64,000 bases of DNA from Streptomyces sp. BK340 (GCF_007827595.1 NZ_VISR01000004.1:434001-498000), one strand, 5' to 3'. Positions 47,801-55,866 are shown, numbered from the stretch's first letter. Notes: generated by a model from the sequence alone, not told the origin. Numbers and translations are program-made.

Positions 47801-48089
47801 CGGCATCGGCCCGGTCGTCGGCACCCGCACCTGGGGCGGCGTCATCGGCATCGACAGCCGCTACCACCTGGTCGACGACACCCTGATCACCCAGCCGAAG
47901 TACGCGTTCTGGCTGGAGGGATACGAGTGGGGCGTCGAGAACCACGGGGTGGACCCCGACGTGGAGGTCCCACAGCGCCCACAGGACTGGGCGGCGGGAC
48001 GGGATCCCCAGCTGGACGAAGCAATCAGGCTGGCACTGGAGGCACTGGAGGAGCAGCCCGCAAAGACTCCGCCGGGCTTGCCGACCTGA
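44862..48089 (+). CDS. tricorn protease homologue
   Basis: A 1075-residue peptidase of family S41 that degrades oligopeptides made by the proteasome. N-terminal beta-propeller repeats (WTSTRNGAPEVHIAPVAGGPAERLTYW and similar, about 30-330 and 340-640), then the tricorn core, a PDZ domain (about 770-850) and the protease core. Catalytic residues align with archaeal tricorn: S746-H747 in GTSHAY, S968 in SGSDGD, E1026 in GVENHGVDPD. Most homologues are archaeal; Streptomyces also has the 20S proteasome, so a shared pathway is plausible. Confidence 0.92.
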   Translation: MTKGASTGTSGYLRFPHLHGDLVTFTAEDDVWLAPLDGGRAWRVSADNVPVTHPRISPDGTTVAWTSTRNGAPEVHIAPVAGGPAERLTYWGSSKTQVRGWTPDGRVLAVSTQGQASLRRSWARAIPLDGGPAATLPYGPVGDVAYGPHTVLLSAPMGREAAWWKRYRGGTAGKLWIDRAAEGDEGAGEFVRLHEELDGNIEYPLWVRTGRIAFLSDHEGTGALYSSLADGSDLRRHTPLDGFYARHAASDGRRVVYCSAGELWLLDDLDGAEPRRLDIRLGGARVDLQPHPVTASRWFDHAAPDHTARGSAVAVRGAVHWVTHRSGPARALAAQPGVRARLPQTFRADAEEWVVWVTDAEGEDALEFAPATGVAPGAVPRRIAAGQLGRVLELAMAPDGSRAAVASHDGRLLLVERDTGEVREVDRSEDGDVSGLAFSPDSGWLAWSHPGPHPLCQLRIANTTDLSVTEATPLRFQDYAPAFTLDGKHLAFLSSRSFDPVYDEHVFDLAFVEGVRPYLIALAATTPSPFGPQRHGRPFGTPDKEETPDAEGTPATRIDLDGLSDRIVPFPVEAGRYANLRAAKDGVLWLRYPVRGVLGASRATPDDPDPKTELERYDLAQQRLEHLAADADHFEVSGDGKRVLLWTDSRLKVVPADRRASDDEDSDSNITVDLSRIRQTVDPAAEWRQMYDETGRIMRDNFWRPDMSGVDWDGVLDRYRPLLGRLATHDDLVDLLWEVQGELGTSHAYVTPRGGFGNGARQGLLGADISRDADGGWRIDRILPAETSDPQARSPLAAPGVAVRPGDTIVAVAGQPVDPVTGPGPLLIGTAGKPVELTISPAGGGDPRHAVVVPLADEEPLRYHDWVADRRAYVHEKSGGRLGYLHVPDMQAPGWAQIHRDLRVEVAREGLVVDVRENRGGHTSQLVVEKLARRIVGWALPRGMRPYSYPHDAPRGPVVAVANEFSGSDGDIVNAAIRALGIGPVVGTRTWGGVIGIDSRYHLVDDTLITQPKYAFWLEGYEWGVENHGVDPDVEVPQRPQDWAAGRDPQLDEAIRLALEALEEQPAKTPPGLPT

Positions 48090-48092
48090 AGG

Positions 48093-48145
48093 GGCGCGGG
48101 GCCGTGTCGATATGCGGCTCCGCCGCGGGGCGCGAGCAGCCCCCA
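48093..48145 (+). repeat. dispersed palindromic intergenic repeat, copy 2
   Basis: Same family as 921-974, opposite orientation. It starts 4 bp after the tricorn stop and can fold into a GC-rich hairpin (GCGGGGC ... GCGGCTCCGCCGC). Confidence 0.6.
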
Positions 48146-48210
48146 CCGGCCTGCACTCGACCGACTACCATGCCCCCGTACTGATCACCGGCGAAAGCGA
48201 GCGCAGCGCA

Positions 48211-48564
48211 ATGGCGGGAGAACCGCAGGACGACTGCCTGTTCTGCAAGATCGTCGCGGGGCACATCCCGGCGACGATCGTGCGGGAGACGGAGACGACC
48301 GTCGCCTTCCGGGACATCAACCCGCAGGCGCCCACGCACGTCCTGGTGATTCCCAGGGTGCACTACAGGAACGCGGCCGAACTCGCCGCCGCGGAACCGG
48401 CCGTCGCCGCCGACATACTGCGTGAGGCCCAGGCCGTCGCCGACGAGGACGAGTTGGAGAGCTACCGCATCGTCTTCAACACCGGCACCGGTGCCGGCCA
48501 GACCGTCTGGCACGCCCACGCGCACATCCTCGGTGGCCGTGGCCTGGAATGGCCCCCCGGGTAA
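48211..48564 (+). CDS. HIT family nucleotide-binding protein
   Basis: 117 residues: DDCLFCKIVAGHIPATIV, then FRDINPQAPTHVLVIPRVHY and the histidine triad WHAHAHILGG (HxHxH). HIT proteins hydrolyse nucleoside phosphoramidates or related nucleotides. ATG 48211 follows GAAAGCGAG; the frame extends upstream through the palindromic repeat, which argues against a longer start. RNase Z begins 6 bp after its stop. Confidence 0.93.
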   Translation: MAGEPQDDCLFCKIVAGHIPATIVRETETTVAFRDINPQAPTHVLVIPRVHYRNAAELAAAEPAVAADILREAQAVADEDELESYRIVFNTGTGAGQTVWHAHAHILGGRGLEWPPG

Positions 48565-48570
48565 GTCGTC

Positions 48571-49476
48571 GTGTCCGTACGTGAACTAGTGGTCCTCGGC
48601 ACCGCGAGCCAGGTCCCGACCCGGCACCGCAACCACAACGGCTACTTGCTGCGCTGGGACGGCGAGGGCATCCTGTTCGACCCAGGCGAGGGCACACAGC
48701 GGCAGATGCTGCGCGCCGGGGTCGCCGCCCACGACCTGAACCGGATCTGCGTCACGCACTTCCACGGCGACCACTCCCTGGGCCTCGCCGGGGTGATCCA
48801 GCGGATCAACCTCGACCAGGTGCCGCACGAGGTCACCGCGCACTACCCGCGCTCCGGGCAGCGCTTCTTCGACCGCCTGCGGTACGCCACCGCCTACCGG
48901 GAGACCGTCCGCCTCACCGAGGCACCGGTCGACGCCGACGGCACCCTCGCCCGGACCGGGTCGTACACGCTCGAGGCCCGCAAGCTGTCCCACCCCGTCG
49001 AGTCCTACGGCTACCGGCTGATCGAGCCCGACGGCCGCCGCATGCTGCCCGACCGGCTCGCCGCCCACGGGATCAAGGGGCCGGACGTCGGCCGGATCCA
49101 GCGCGAGGGCCGGCTCGGGGACGTCAGCCTGGACGAGGTCAGCGAGGTGCGGCGCGGGCAGCGGTTCGCGTTCGTCATGGACACCCGGCTGTGCGACGGG
49201 GTGCACGCGCTCGCCGAGGGCTGCGACCTGCTGGTCATCGAGTCCACCTTCCTCGACGAGGACGTCGAACTCGCCGAGGACCACGGACATCTCACGGCCG
49301 GCCAGGCGGCGGCCGTGGCACGGGACGCGGGGGTGCGGCACCTCGTCCTCACCCACTTCAGCCAGCGCTACTCCGACCCCGAGGAGTTCGAGCGGCAGGC
49401 GCGCTCCGCCGGGTTCGAGGGAGAGCTGACCGTGGCGCACGATCTCCTGCGAGTGCCGGTTCCGAAGCGCGGATAA
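48571..49476 (+). CDS. rnz: ribonuclease Z
   Basis: Endonuclease that trims tRNA 3' ends, needed here because tRNA-Ala genes lack encoded CCA. 301 residues with the long-known motif set: [29 protein letters not shown] (metal site, near 64), [12 protein letters not shown] (PxKxRN-like region diverged), [18 protein letters not shown] and [13 protein letters not shown] start lies 6 bp after the HIT gene. The substrate loop [14 protein letters not shown] is present. Confidence 0.92.
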   Translation: MSVRELVVLGTASQVPTRHRNHNGYLLRWDGEGILFDPGEGTQRQMLRAGVAAHDLNRICVTHFHGDHSLGLAGVIQRINLDQVPHEVTAHYPRSGQRFFDRLRYATAYRETVRLTEAPVDADGTLARTGSYTLEARKLSHPVESYGYRLIEPDGRRMLPDRLAAHGIKGPDVGRIQREGRLGDVSLDEVSEVRRGQRFAFVMDTRLCDGVHALAEGCDLLVIESTFLDEDVELAEDHGHLTAGQAAAVARDAGVRHLVLTHFSQRYSDPEEFERQARSAGFEGELTVAHDLLRVPVPKRG

Positions 49477-49496
49477 AACACGCTTACGATGCTTTG

Positions 49497-50489
49497 ATGC
49501 CCCTCCCCAAAGCAGAACTGCACCTCCACATCGAAGGCACCCTGGAGCCCGAGCTGGCGTTCGAGCTGGCCGCCCGCAACGGCGTCGAGCTGCCCTACGC
49601 CGACACCGACGAGCTGCGCAAGGCGTACCAGTTCGAGGACCTCCAGTCCTTCCTGAACCTGTACTACGAGCTGATGGCCGTCCTGCGTACCGAGCAGGAC
49701 TTCGCCGACCTGGCCGACGCCTATCTCGCCCGGGCCGCCGCGCAGGGCGTGCGGCACGCGGAGATCTTCTTCGACCCGCAGGCCCACATCGCGCGGGGCG
49801 TGGCCATGGGCACGGTCGTGGAGGGGCTGTGGCGGGCGCTCGGCCGCAGCGAGGAGAACCACGGCGTCTCCACGAAGCTCATCATGTGCTTCCTGCGCGA
49901 CGAGTCCGCCGACTCGGCGCTCGAGACCCTGGAGGCGGCCAGGCCCTACCTGGACCGGATCACCGGCGTCGGCCTGGACTCGGCCGAGGTCGGGCACCCG
50001 CCGGTGAAGTTCCGGGAGGTGTACGAGGCCGCCGCCGCGCTCGGGCTGCGCCGGGTGGCGCACGCCGGTGAGGAGGGTCCGCCCGCGTACATCACCGAGG
50101 CGCTGGACGTCCTCGGCGTCGAGCGGATCGACCACGGCCTGCGCTGCATGGAGGACCCGGAACTGGTCGAGCGGCTGGTCCGGGAGCGCATCCCGCTGAC
50201 CCTGTGCCCGCTGTCCAACGTCCGGCTGCGGGCGGTGGACGTCCTCGCGGGCCACCCCCTTCCGGCCATGCTCGACGCGGGTCTGCTGTGCACGGTCAAC
50301 TCCGACGACCCTGCCTACTTCGGCGGGTACGTCGCCGACAACTATCACGCGGTGCGGGACGCCCTCGGGCTGCCCAGGGAGCGGATGCGCGAGCTGGCCC
50401 GCAACTCCTTCCTCGCGTCCTTCCTGGACGACGACGAGGAGCGGCGGGCCCGTTACCTCGCCGAGGTCGAGGCGTACGAGTTCGGGTAG
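49497..50489 (+). CDS. adenosine deaminase family protein, probably adenine deaminase
   Basis: A 330-residue zinc TIM barrel: AELHLHIEGT gives the first two His; HAGEEGPP the next His and catalytic Glu; RIDHGLRC and CPLSNVRL, then NSDDPAYF with the metal Asp. GLDSAEVGHPPVKF and HAGEEGPP are more like fungal/bacterial adenine deaminases (Aah1 type) than true adenosine deaminases, which carry GIDLAGDE-like sequence. TACGAT 6 bp before the ATG suggests a leaderless message. Its 3' end overlaps the convergent MFS gene by 37 bp. Confidence 0.88.
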   Translation: MPLPKAELHLHIEGTLEPELAFELAARNGVELPYADTDELRKAYQFEDLQSFLNLYYELMAVLRTEQDFADLADAYLARAAAQGVRHAEIFFDPQAHIARGVAMGTVVEGLWRALGRSEENHGVSTKLIMCFLRDESADSALETLEAARPYLDRITGVGLDSAEVGHPPVKFREVYEAAAALGLRRVAHAGEEGPPAYITEALDVLGVERIDHGLRCMEDPELVERLVRERIPLTLCPLSNVRLRAVDVLAGHPLPAMLDAGLLCTVNSDDPAYFGGYVADNYHAVRDALGLPRERMRELARNSFLASFLDDDEERRARYLAEVEAYEFG

Positions 50490-51715
50490 GCGGTGTCGTA
50501 CGCGGGCTGGGCGGGCACGGCCGGGGTGTCCAGCTGGATCTCCACCACGGAGACCGTCTTCCTGCCCGCCCGCAGCGCCACCACCGTCATCGGCACCGCC
50601 ACCGCCAGCAGCCCGACGGCCAGCACCTCGCCCATGACCGGGAAGCCCGCCCACGCCGCCAGCATGCTCCCGGCCAGCGGGCCGGCCGCCGTGCCCAGGG
50701 ACGCCGCCGAGCCGACGAACACCGCCCAGCGGCCGCGCGGGTCGAGGGACGCGGCGAGGCCGATGACGTACGACAGCACGACCGGGTAGATCGCGTTCCA
50801 GGCGATCTCGCCCCCGGCGAAGGACGTCAGGCCGGTCGCCGAGGCGCTGAGCGCGATGCAGCCCGCGATGAGTGCCGTACCCACGCCGATCGGGACCGCC
50901 CGGCCCAGCCGCGGGCCGAGCGCCCCCGCGCCCACGACCCCGACGAGGCCGGCGCCGAGCGCGACCGCGAACACCGTGCCGACGGTGACCTCGGTGAGGT
51001 GTGCCTGGTCGAGGCCGATGCGGCCGCTGACGCCCCACAGGGAGTTCTGCGCCAGGGACCAGCAGGGCATGGCGGCGGCCAGCAGCAGACCGGCGCGCAG
51101 GTGGGGGAGCCGGCCGCGCTCGATGGGGGTTCCCCCGCGCGAGCGTGTTCGAGCGTGGGGGAGGGTGCGGGCCGGGGCCGTACGGCCGGACAGACCGCCG
51201 GTGAGCGGCCAGACCGCGAGGGCGGTCAGCGCGATCGCGGCGAGGGGCTGTCCGTGGCCGGGGCCGAGGTGCGGGATCGTCAGGTAGAGGGCGCCCGCGA
51301 GGGCGGAGACGCCGAGCAGACCGAACGTGGTGACCCGGTGCGGGTCACGCTGCGCGGCGATGCCGCTGGCGGCGACCGCCGTGACCGTGCCGGACCCGAA
51401 CCCGCCGACCAGCGCGCCCGCGACGACGGCCGGTAGGACCGAGGTGAGCGCGGCACCGCCGTATCCGAAGAAGGCGAGCGCGAGCCCGACCCGGGCGAGG
51501 GTACGGGCACCGATCCGCTCGACCCGGGAGGCCAGCAGGAAGCCCGCCGTGGCCGAACTCAGCAGCAGCGCACTGCCGATGGCGCCGGCCTGGGTGGCGG
51601 AGAGCGGAAGCCCGGTGTCGAGCCGGCCGACGGTGGTCGGCAGCAGGTACGGGGCGAGATACCCGGCCGTGAAAAGGGCGACGAGGGGCCAGGGCATGGA
51701 GCGGGGGGCGGACAC
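50453..51715 (-). CDS. MFS transporter
   Basis: A 420-residue major-facilitator protein with about twelve membrane helices. Helices 2-3 enclose ASRVERIGARTLARVG, the family loop. The central loop (near residues 184-197) contains LPHARTRSRGGTPIE, which is the translation of a palindromic repeat at 51125-51166, so the loop has been lengthened by a repeat. Substrate unknown. The gene neighbours the deaminase but is transcribed towards it. Confidence 0.88.
   Translation of the reverse strand: MSAPRSMPWPLVALFTAGYLAPYLLPTTVGRLDTGLPLSATQAGAIGSALLLSSATAGFLLASRVERIGARTLARVGLALAFFGYGGAALTSVLPAVVAGALVGGFGSGTVTAVAASGIAAQRDPHRVTTFGLLGVSALAGALYLTIPHLGPGHGQPLAAIALTALAVWPLTGGLSGRTAPARTLPHARTRSRGGTPIERGRLPHLRAGLLLAAAMPCWSLAQNSLWGVSGRIGLDQAHLTEVTVGTVFAVALGAGLVGVVGAGALGPRLGRAVPIGVGTALIAGCIALSASATGLTSFAGGEIAWNAIYPVVLSYVIGLAASLDPRGRWAVFVGSAASLGTAAGPLAGSMLAAWAGFPVMGEVLAVGLLAVAVPMTVVALRAGRKTVSVVEIQLDTPAVPAQPAYDTAYPNSYASTSAR
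51125..51166 (-). repeat. coding-embedded palindromic repeat in the MFS gene
   Basis: The plus strand reads GGGGGttCCCCCGC-CGAGC ... CGAG-GTGGGGGAGGGT. It matches 63316-63357 in layout and most bases and keeps the MFS frame open. Confidence 0.65.
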
Positions 51716-51908
51716 GGGCGTTCCAGGGCAGACGAGAGCGGCGGCTCAGAAAAGAGGGGGGGATGGGCGCCGACCGTCGACGGACAGGAACGCGCGAGCA
51801 AGTTGTATCAATTACGCCGTTCGGGAAGAAGGTCGTCCGGCGTGATCCGGGTCACTTCATAGTTTGTGATCAGGGGGCCGGGGTAGGACTTCGCCTCCTC
51901 TCGGCGAG
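51716..51908. other. intergenic region between MFS gene and tRNA-Gly
   Basis: About 190 bp with no gene. It contains the MFS promoter on the minus strand; I could not place it confidently. AT content rises near 51800-51870. Confidence 0.3.
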
Positions 51909-51939
51909 TTGGCTCGCGCCCCGCCGGATGCGCTATGGT
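51909..51939 (+). promoter_or_regulatory. candidate promoter of tRNA-Gly
   Basis: TTGGCT (51909-51914) and TATGGT (51934-51939), 19 bp apart, with the tRNA starting 42 bp after the -10. Confidence 0.4.
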
Positions 51940-51980
51940 TGATCACGTCGCGGTCGCCGGAACTCCCGGAGCCGGACAGT

Positions 51981-52053
51981 GCGTTGGTGGTCCAAGGAAA
52001 GACGCCCCGCTTCCTGCGGGGAAATGCAGGTGCAAGGCCTGCCCGGCGCTCCA
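51981..52053 (+). tRNA. atypical tRNA-Gly (anticodon TCC)
   Basis: Folds as a cloverleaf with CCA encoded. Acceptor GCGTTGG/CCGGCGC (two G-U pairs), discriminator U73; G1-C72, C2-G71, G3-C70 and U73 are glycine identity elements. D-stem is only 3 bp (GTC/GAC) with a short loop CAAGGAAA that keeps G18-G19. Anticodon stem CCCCG/CGGGG, loop CTTCCTG: anticodon TCC (52012-52014) and a pyrimidine at 37. T-stem GCAGG/CCTGC, loop TGCAAGG: position 55 is G instead of the nearly universal U. A strong terminator follows at once. Confidence 0.85.
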
Positions 52054-52056
52054 GTG

Positions 52057-52093
52057 GAGCCCCATCCCGTTGTGTACGGGATGGGGCTCTTTT
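52057..52093 (+). terminator. terminator after tRNA-Gly
   Basis: A perfect 14-bp stem (52057-52070 with 52076-52089), 5-base loop, then TTTT. Isolates the tRNA from the downstream operon. Confidence 0.93.
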
Positions 52094-52188
52094 GTTGTTT
52101 CCCCCTGTTCCCTCATTGACTCCCGCGTGTCCGTGTATCTAGCCTCTGTTCTCATACATAGACAGGATTCATAAGGGGAGATGGTCTG

Positions 52189-53136
52189 GTGGGCGGCGAC
52201 CCGACTCCGCAGGACGTGACGCGGCGGCTGCGGGAGGGCATGGCGCGCGGCGTGCTGTCCTTCCCGCTCACCGCCTTCCACGACGACGGCTCCCTGGACC
52301 CGGACGGTCAGCGCGCCCATGTCGCCGCGCGGCTCGCCGCCGGGCCCGGGGCACTCTTCCCGGCCTGCGGCACCGGCGAGTTCTTCTCGCTGGACGAGGA
52401 GGAGTACCGGCAGGTCGTCACCATCGCCGTCGAGGAGGCGGCCGGCCGGCTACCGGTGGTGGCCGGGACCGGATACGGCTGGGCGCAGGCCGCCCGGTTC
52501 GCGCGGATCGCCGAGGAGGCCGGCGCCGACGCCCTGCTCGTGCTGCCGCACTACCTGGTCGACGCCCCGCAGGAGGGCCTCGCCGCCCAGCTGGAGCAGC
52601 TCGCCGCCCGCACCCGGCTGCCGATCGTCGCCTACCAGCGCGGTCAGGTCGCCTACGATGCGACCTCGCTGCGGCGCATCGCGCGCATCCCGAACGTCAT
52701 CGGCCTCAAGGACGGCCACAGCGACCTCGACCGCCTCCAGCGCCTCACCTTCGCCGCCCCCGAGGACTTCCTGTTCTTCAACGGCGCCGCCACCGCCGAG
52801 ATCCAGGCCCGCGCCTACGCCACCGTCGGCGTCCCCGCCTACTCCTCGGCCGTGCACGCCTTCGCCCCCGAGATCGCGGGCGCCTTCTTCGGCGCGCTGC
52901 GGAGCGGCGACCACGGCACGACCGAGAAGCTGCTGCGCGACTTCTACGTCCCCTTCGTCGAACTCCGTGACCGAGCAGCCGGATACGCGGTGTCCCTGGT
53001 GAAGGCGGCGGCCCGGCTGCGCGGTGAGCGCGTCGGCCCCGTCCGTGCCCCGCTCGCCGACCCCTCGCCCGCCGACCTCGCCGACCTGTCGGCCCTCCTC
53101 ACCGCCGGACTCGACCTCGTGGGAGCCTCCCTGTGA
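52189..53136 (+). CDS. kdgD: 5-dehydro-4-deoxyglucarate dehydratase
   Basis: A class I aldolase-like TIM barrel (DapA superfamily), 315 residues, which dehydrates and decarboxylates 5-keto-4-deoxyglucarate to 2-oxoglutarate semialdehyde. Seen: GVLSFPLTAFHDDGSLD, PACGTGEFFSLDEEEY, IVAYQRG (Tyr), VIGLKDGHSDL (Schiff-base Lys). AAGGGGAG sits 9 bp before the GTG. The next gene (glucarate dehydratase) overlaps by 4 bp and supplies its substrate. Confidence 0.92.
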   Translation: MGGDPTPQDVTRRLREGMARGVLSFPLTAFHDDGSLDPDGQRAHVAARLAAGPGALFPACGTGEFFSLDEEEYRQVVTIAVEEAAGRLPVVAGTGYGWAQAARFARIAEEAGADALLVLPHYLVDAPQEGLAAQLEQLAARTRLPIVAYQRGQVAYDATSLRRIARIPNVIGLKDGHSDLDRLQRLTFAAPEDFLFFNGAATAEIQARAYATVGVPAYSSAVHAFAPEIAGAFFGALRSGDHGTTEKLLRDFYVPFVELRDRAAGYAVSLVKAAARLRGERVGPVRAPLADPSPADLADLSALLTAGLDLVGASL

Positions 53137-54473
53137 CCCGTGACCTGACCATCGCCGAGGTACGCCTGACACCGATCCTGGTCGCGGACGCGCCGCTGCT
53201 CAACACCCAGGGAGTGCACCAGCCGTACACCCCCCGGCTGATCGTGGAGGTCGTCACGGCCGGCGGGATCACCGGGCTCGGCGAGACCTACGGCGACACC
53301 AAGTACCTGGAGCCGGCCCGCTCCCTCGCCGAGCGTCTCCCCGGACGCTCGGTCATGGATGTGAACGGACTGTTCGCGCTGGACCTCGCCGTGGACCAGG
53401 ACCGGATCAGGGGCGCCGTGGACGCGGGAGGTCTGCGGGGCGTGCAGAGCGCCGACAAGCTGCGGCTGTCCGTGCTCTCCGCCTTCGAGGTGGCCTGCCT
53501 GGACGCCCAGGGCCGGGCGCTCGGGCTGCCCGTGCACGCACTGCTCGGCGGCAGGGTGCGCGACGCGGTCGAGTACAGCGCCTACCTCTTCTACAAGTGG
53601 GCCGGCCACCCGGAGGGCGTCACGGCCGAGCCGGACGACTGGGGTGCCGCCCTGGACCCCGCCGGAGTCGTCGCCCAGGCGCGGAAGTTCACGGAGCGGT
53701 ACGGGTTCACCTCCTTCAAGCTCAAGGGCGGTGTCTTCCCGCCCGCGGAGGAGATCGCGGCCGTACGCGCCCTCGCCGAGGCCTTCCCCGGGCATCCGCT
53801 GCGGCTCGACCCCAACGGCGCCTGGTCCGTCGAGACCTCCCTGAAGGTGGCCAGGGAACTCGGGGACGTCCTGGAGTACCTGGAGGATCCGGCCCTGGGC
53901 ACTTCGGCGATGGCCGAGGTGTCCGCGGGATTGAGAGGGGCGGCGCGAAGCGCCTCGGACAAGGGCGGCGGTGGGCGACGGGCGGGCGTCCCGCTCGCCA
54001 CCAACATGTGCGTGACCACGTTCGGCGAGATCAAGGAGGCGTTCACCGAGGACGCCGTCCAGGTGGTGCTCTCCGACCACCACTACTGGGGCGGACTGCG
54101 CAACACCCAGCACCTCGCAGCGATCTGCGACGCCTTCGGCGTCGGGGTGTCCATGCACTCCAACACCCACCTCGGCATCAGCCTCGCCGCCATGACCCAG
54201 GTGGCGTCCACCGTGCCCAACCTCCACCACGCCTGCGACTCCCACTACCCCTGGCAGTCCGAGGACGTCCTCACCGAGCGGATCGCGTTCACCGACGGCA
54301 GGGTCGCGGTGTCCGACGCACCCGGCCTCGGCGTCGAACTCGACCGGGACGAGCTGGCCCGGCTGCACCGGCGGTGGGCCGAGGACGACGGCACGATGCG
54401 CGAGCGGGACGACGCGGCGGCGATGCGGGTGGCCGAGCCGCACTGGCGGACGCCGGTGATGCCTCGCTGGTAG
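53133..54473 (+). CDS. gudD: glucarate dehydratase
   Basis: Enolase-superfamily enzyme, 446 residues, converting D-glucarate to 5-keto-4-deoxyglucarate. FTSFKLKGG (KxK base), LDPNGAW (metal Asp), EDP, ATNMCVTTF, LSDHHYWGG and SMHSNTHLGIS (His of the His-Asp dyad) match the family. Between AEVSAGL and GVPLATNMC, residues about 267-284 (RGAARSASDKGGGGRRA) form a Gly/Arg/Ser-rich stretch that family members normally lack. It could be a loop insertion close to the active site. Coupled to kdgD by a GTGA overlap. Confidence 0.92.
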   Translation: MTRDLTIAEVRLTPILVADAPLLNTQGVHQPYTPRLIVEVVTAGGITGLGETYGDTKYLEPARSLAERLPGRSVMDVNGLFALDLAVDQDRIRGAVDAGGLRGVQSADKLRLSVLSAFEVACLDAQGRALGLPVHALLGGRVRDAVEYSAYLFYKWAGHPEGVTAEPDDWGAALDPAGVVAQARKFTERYGFTSFKLKGGVFPPAEEIAAVRALAEAFPGHPLRLDPNGAWSVETSLKVARELGDVLEYLEDPALGTSAMAEVSAGLRGAARSASDKGGGGRRAGVPLATNMCVTTFGEIKEAFTEDAVQVVLSDHHYWGGLRNTQHLAAICDAFGVGVSMHSNTHLGISLAAMTQVASTVPNLHHACDSHYPWQSEDVLTERIAFTDGRVAVSDAPGLGVELDRDELARLHRRWAEDDGTMRERDDAAAMRVAEPHWRTPVMPRW

Positions 54474-54487
54474 CCGCGCCCCGGCTG

Positions 54488-54513
54488 GGATCTGGTGCAC
54501 ACTGACCAGATCC
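54488..54513 (+). promoter_or_regulatory. GntR-like operator before the sugar kinase
   Basis: GGATCTGGT-N8-ACCAGATCC, a perfect 9-bp inverted repeat, 23 bp before the kinase start. TGGT...ACCA half-sites are typical of GntR-family repressors. Confidence 0.6.
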
Positions 54514-54535
54514 GCATCACCTCAGGGAGCGCACC

Positions 54536-55678
54536 GTGACCCCGTCCCACACGATCGCCGGAGAGGAACCGGAGCACCTCACCCGTGCAGCGCCCTGCCG
54601 GGTCCAGGTCGACCCGCTGGTCGCCCTGCGCGCACCGGACGATCCGCCCTGGGACGTCTACCTCACGGGCACCGTCTTCCTCGACATCATCTTCACCGGC
54701 CTGGACTCGGCGCCCGTGCGCGGCACCGAGTCCTGGGCCCGGGGGATGGGGTCCAGCCCGGGCGGGGTCGCCAACATGGCCGCCGCACTCGCCCGCCTCG
54801 GTCTGCGGACGTCCCTCGCGGCGGCCTTCGGGGACGACCACTACGGCGAGTACTGCTGGGACGCGCTGGAACAGGGCGAGGGCATCGACCTCGCCCTCTC
54901 GCGGACCGTGCCCGGCTGGCACTCGCCGGTGACCGTCTCCATGGCCTACGAGGGCGAGCGGACCATGGTGTCCCACGGCCACGAGCCGCCGCCGGAGGAG
55001 CCGGCACCGGACTTCCCGCCCCGCGCGCGTGCGGCCGTCGCCTCCCTCGTTCCCGGCACGCGCGCCTCCTGGATCGCCCAGGCCGCCCGCGCGGGCACCC
55101 GGGTCTTCGCGGACGTCGGCTGGGACGACACCGGGGCCTGGGACCTGGGCGGCCTACCCGACCTCGAACACTGCGAGGCGTTCCTGCCCAACGCGCAGGA
55201 GGCGATGCGGTACACCGGCGTGGACTGCCCGCGGGCGGCGGCACGGGCGCTGACCGAGTACGTGCCGCTGGCGGTGGTGACGCTCGGGTCGGAGGGGGCG
55301 TACGCGGTGGACCGGCGTACGGGGGAGACGGCCGAGGTGCCCGCGATCGCCGTGGAGGCGCTGGATCCGACCGGGGCGGGGGACGTGTTCGTGGCCGGGT
55401 TCGTGACCGGCACGCTGGCGGGGTGGCCGCTCGCCGACCGTCTTGCCTTCGCCGGGCTCACGGCGGCCCTGTCGGTGCAGGAGTTCGGGGGCTCGCTGTC
55501 GGCGCCGGGATGGTCGGAGATCGGGGCGTGGTGGCGGAAGGTGCAGTCCCTTCCGGGGCAGGACCGGGTCGCGTTGCAGAGGTTCGCGTTCCTCGACGGG
55601 CTGGTGCCGGAGGAGCTGGACCGGGTGTGGCCGTTGCGGCGGGCCGTGCCGACCATCGGTTTCCGCCGCTCCGGCTGA
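54536..55678 (+). CDS. PfkB family carbohydrate kinase
   Basis: A 380-residue ribokinase-type sugar kinase. GSSPGGVANMAAALARLG (substrate site), and DPTGAGDVFVAGF (near 285-297) with the catalytic Asp and anion hole. The N-terminal 35 residues are an extension. CAGGGAG precedes the GTG. Its place behind the glucarate genes suggests a keto-deoxy-sugar or related hexose substrate, but the GntR-like operator in front marks a separate promoter. No transporter is in the window. Confidence 0.88.
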   Translation: MTPSHTIAGEEPEHLTRAAPCRVQVDPLVALRAPDDPPWDVYLTGTVFLDIIFTGLDSAPVRGTESWARGMGSSPGGVANMAAALARLGLRTSLAAAFGDDHYGEYCWDALEQGEGIDLALSRTVPGWHSPVTVSMAYEGERTMVSHGHEPPPEEPAPDFPPRARAAVASLVPGTRASWIAQAARAGTRVFADVGWDDTGAWDLGGLPDLEHCEAFLPNAQEAMRYTGVDCPRAAARALTEYVPLAVVTLGSEGAYAVDRRTGETAEVPAIAVEALDPTGAGDVFVAGFVTGTLAGWPLADRLAFAGLTAALSVQEFGGSLSAPGWSEIGAWWRKVQSLPGQDRVALQRFAFLDGLVPEELDRVWPLRRAVPTIGFRRSG

Positions 55679-55866
55679 CGTACCAGGGGGCTCCCGCCCG
55701 CTGGACCCCCGGCCCGTGCACCCCGCACCCGGCCCCGTCGGCCGGGAGGCGGCCCTCCGAAAAGCCCTACGGCCTTGTCAGTCCACCGTCGTACCCTGGA
55801 ATCGCGAGGCCGCCCTCAGCTACGCGGCCGTGACGAGGAGGAACCGCAGGCCTACAGCGCCGGCCC

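Noticed and set aside
51981..52093. A riboswitch controlling the glucarate operon
   Set aside because: The structured RNA plus terminator upstream of kdgD first suggested one, but the sequence folds completely as a tRNA-Gly with CCA.
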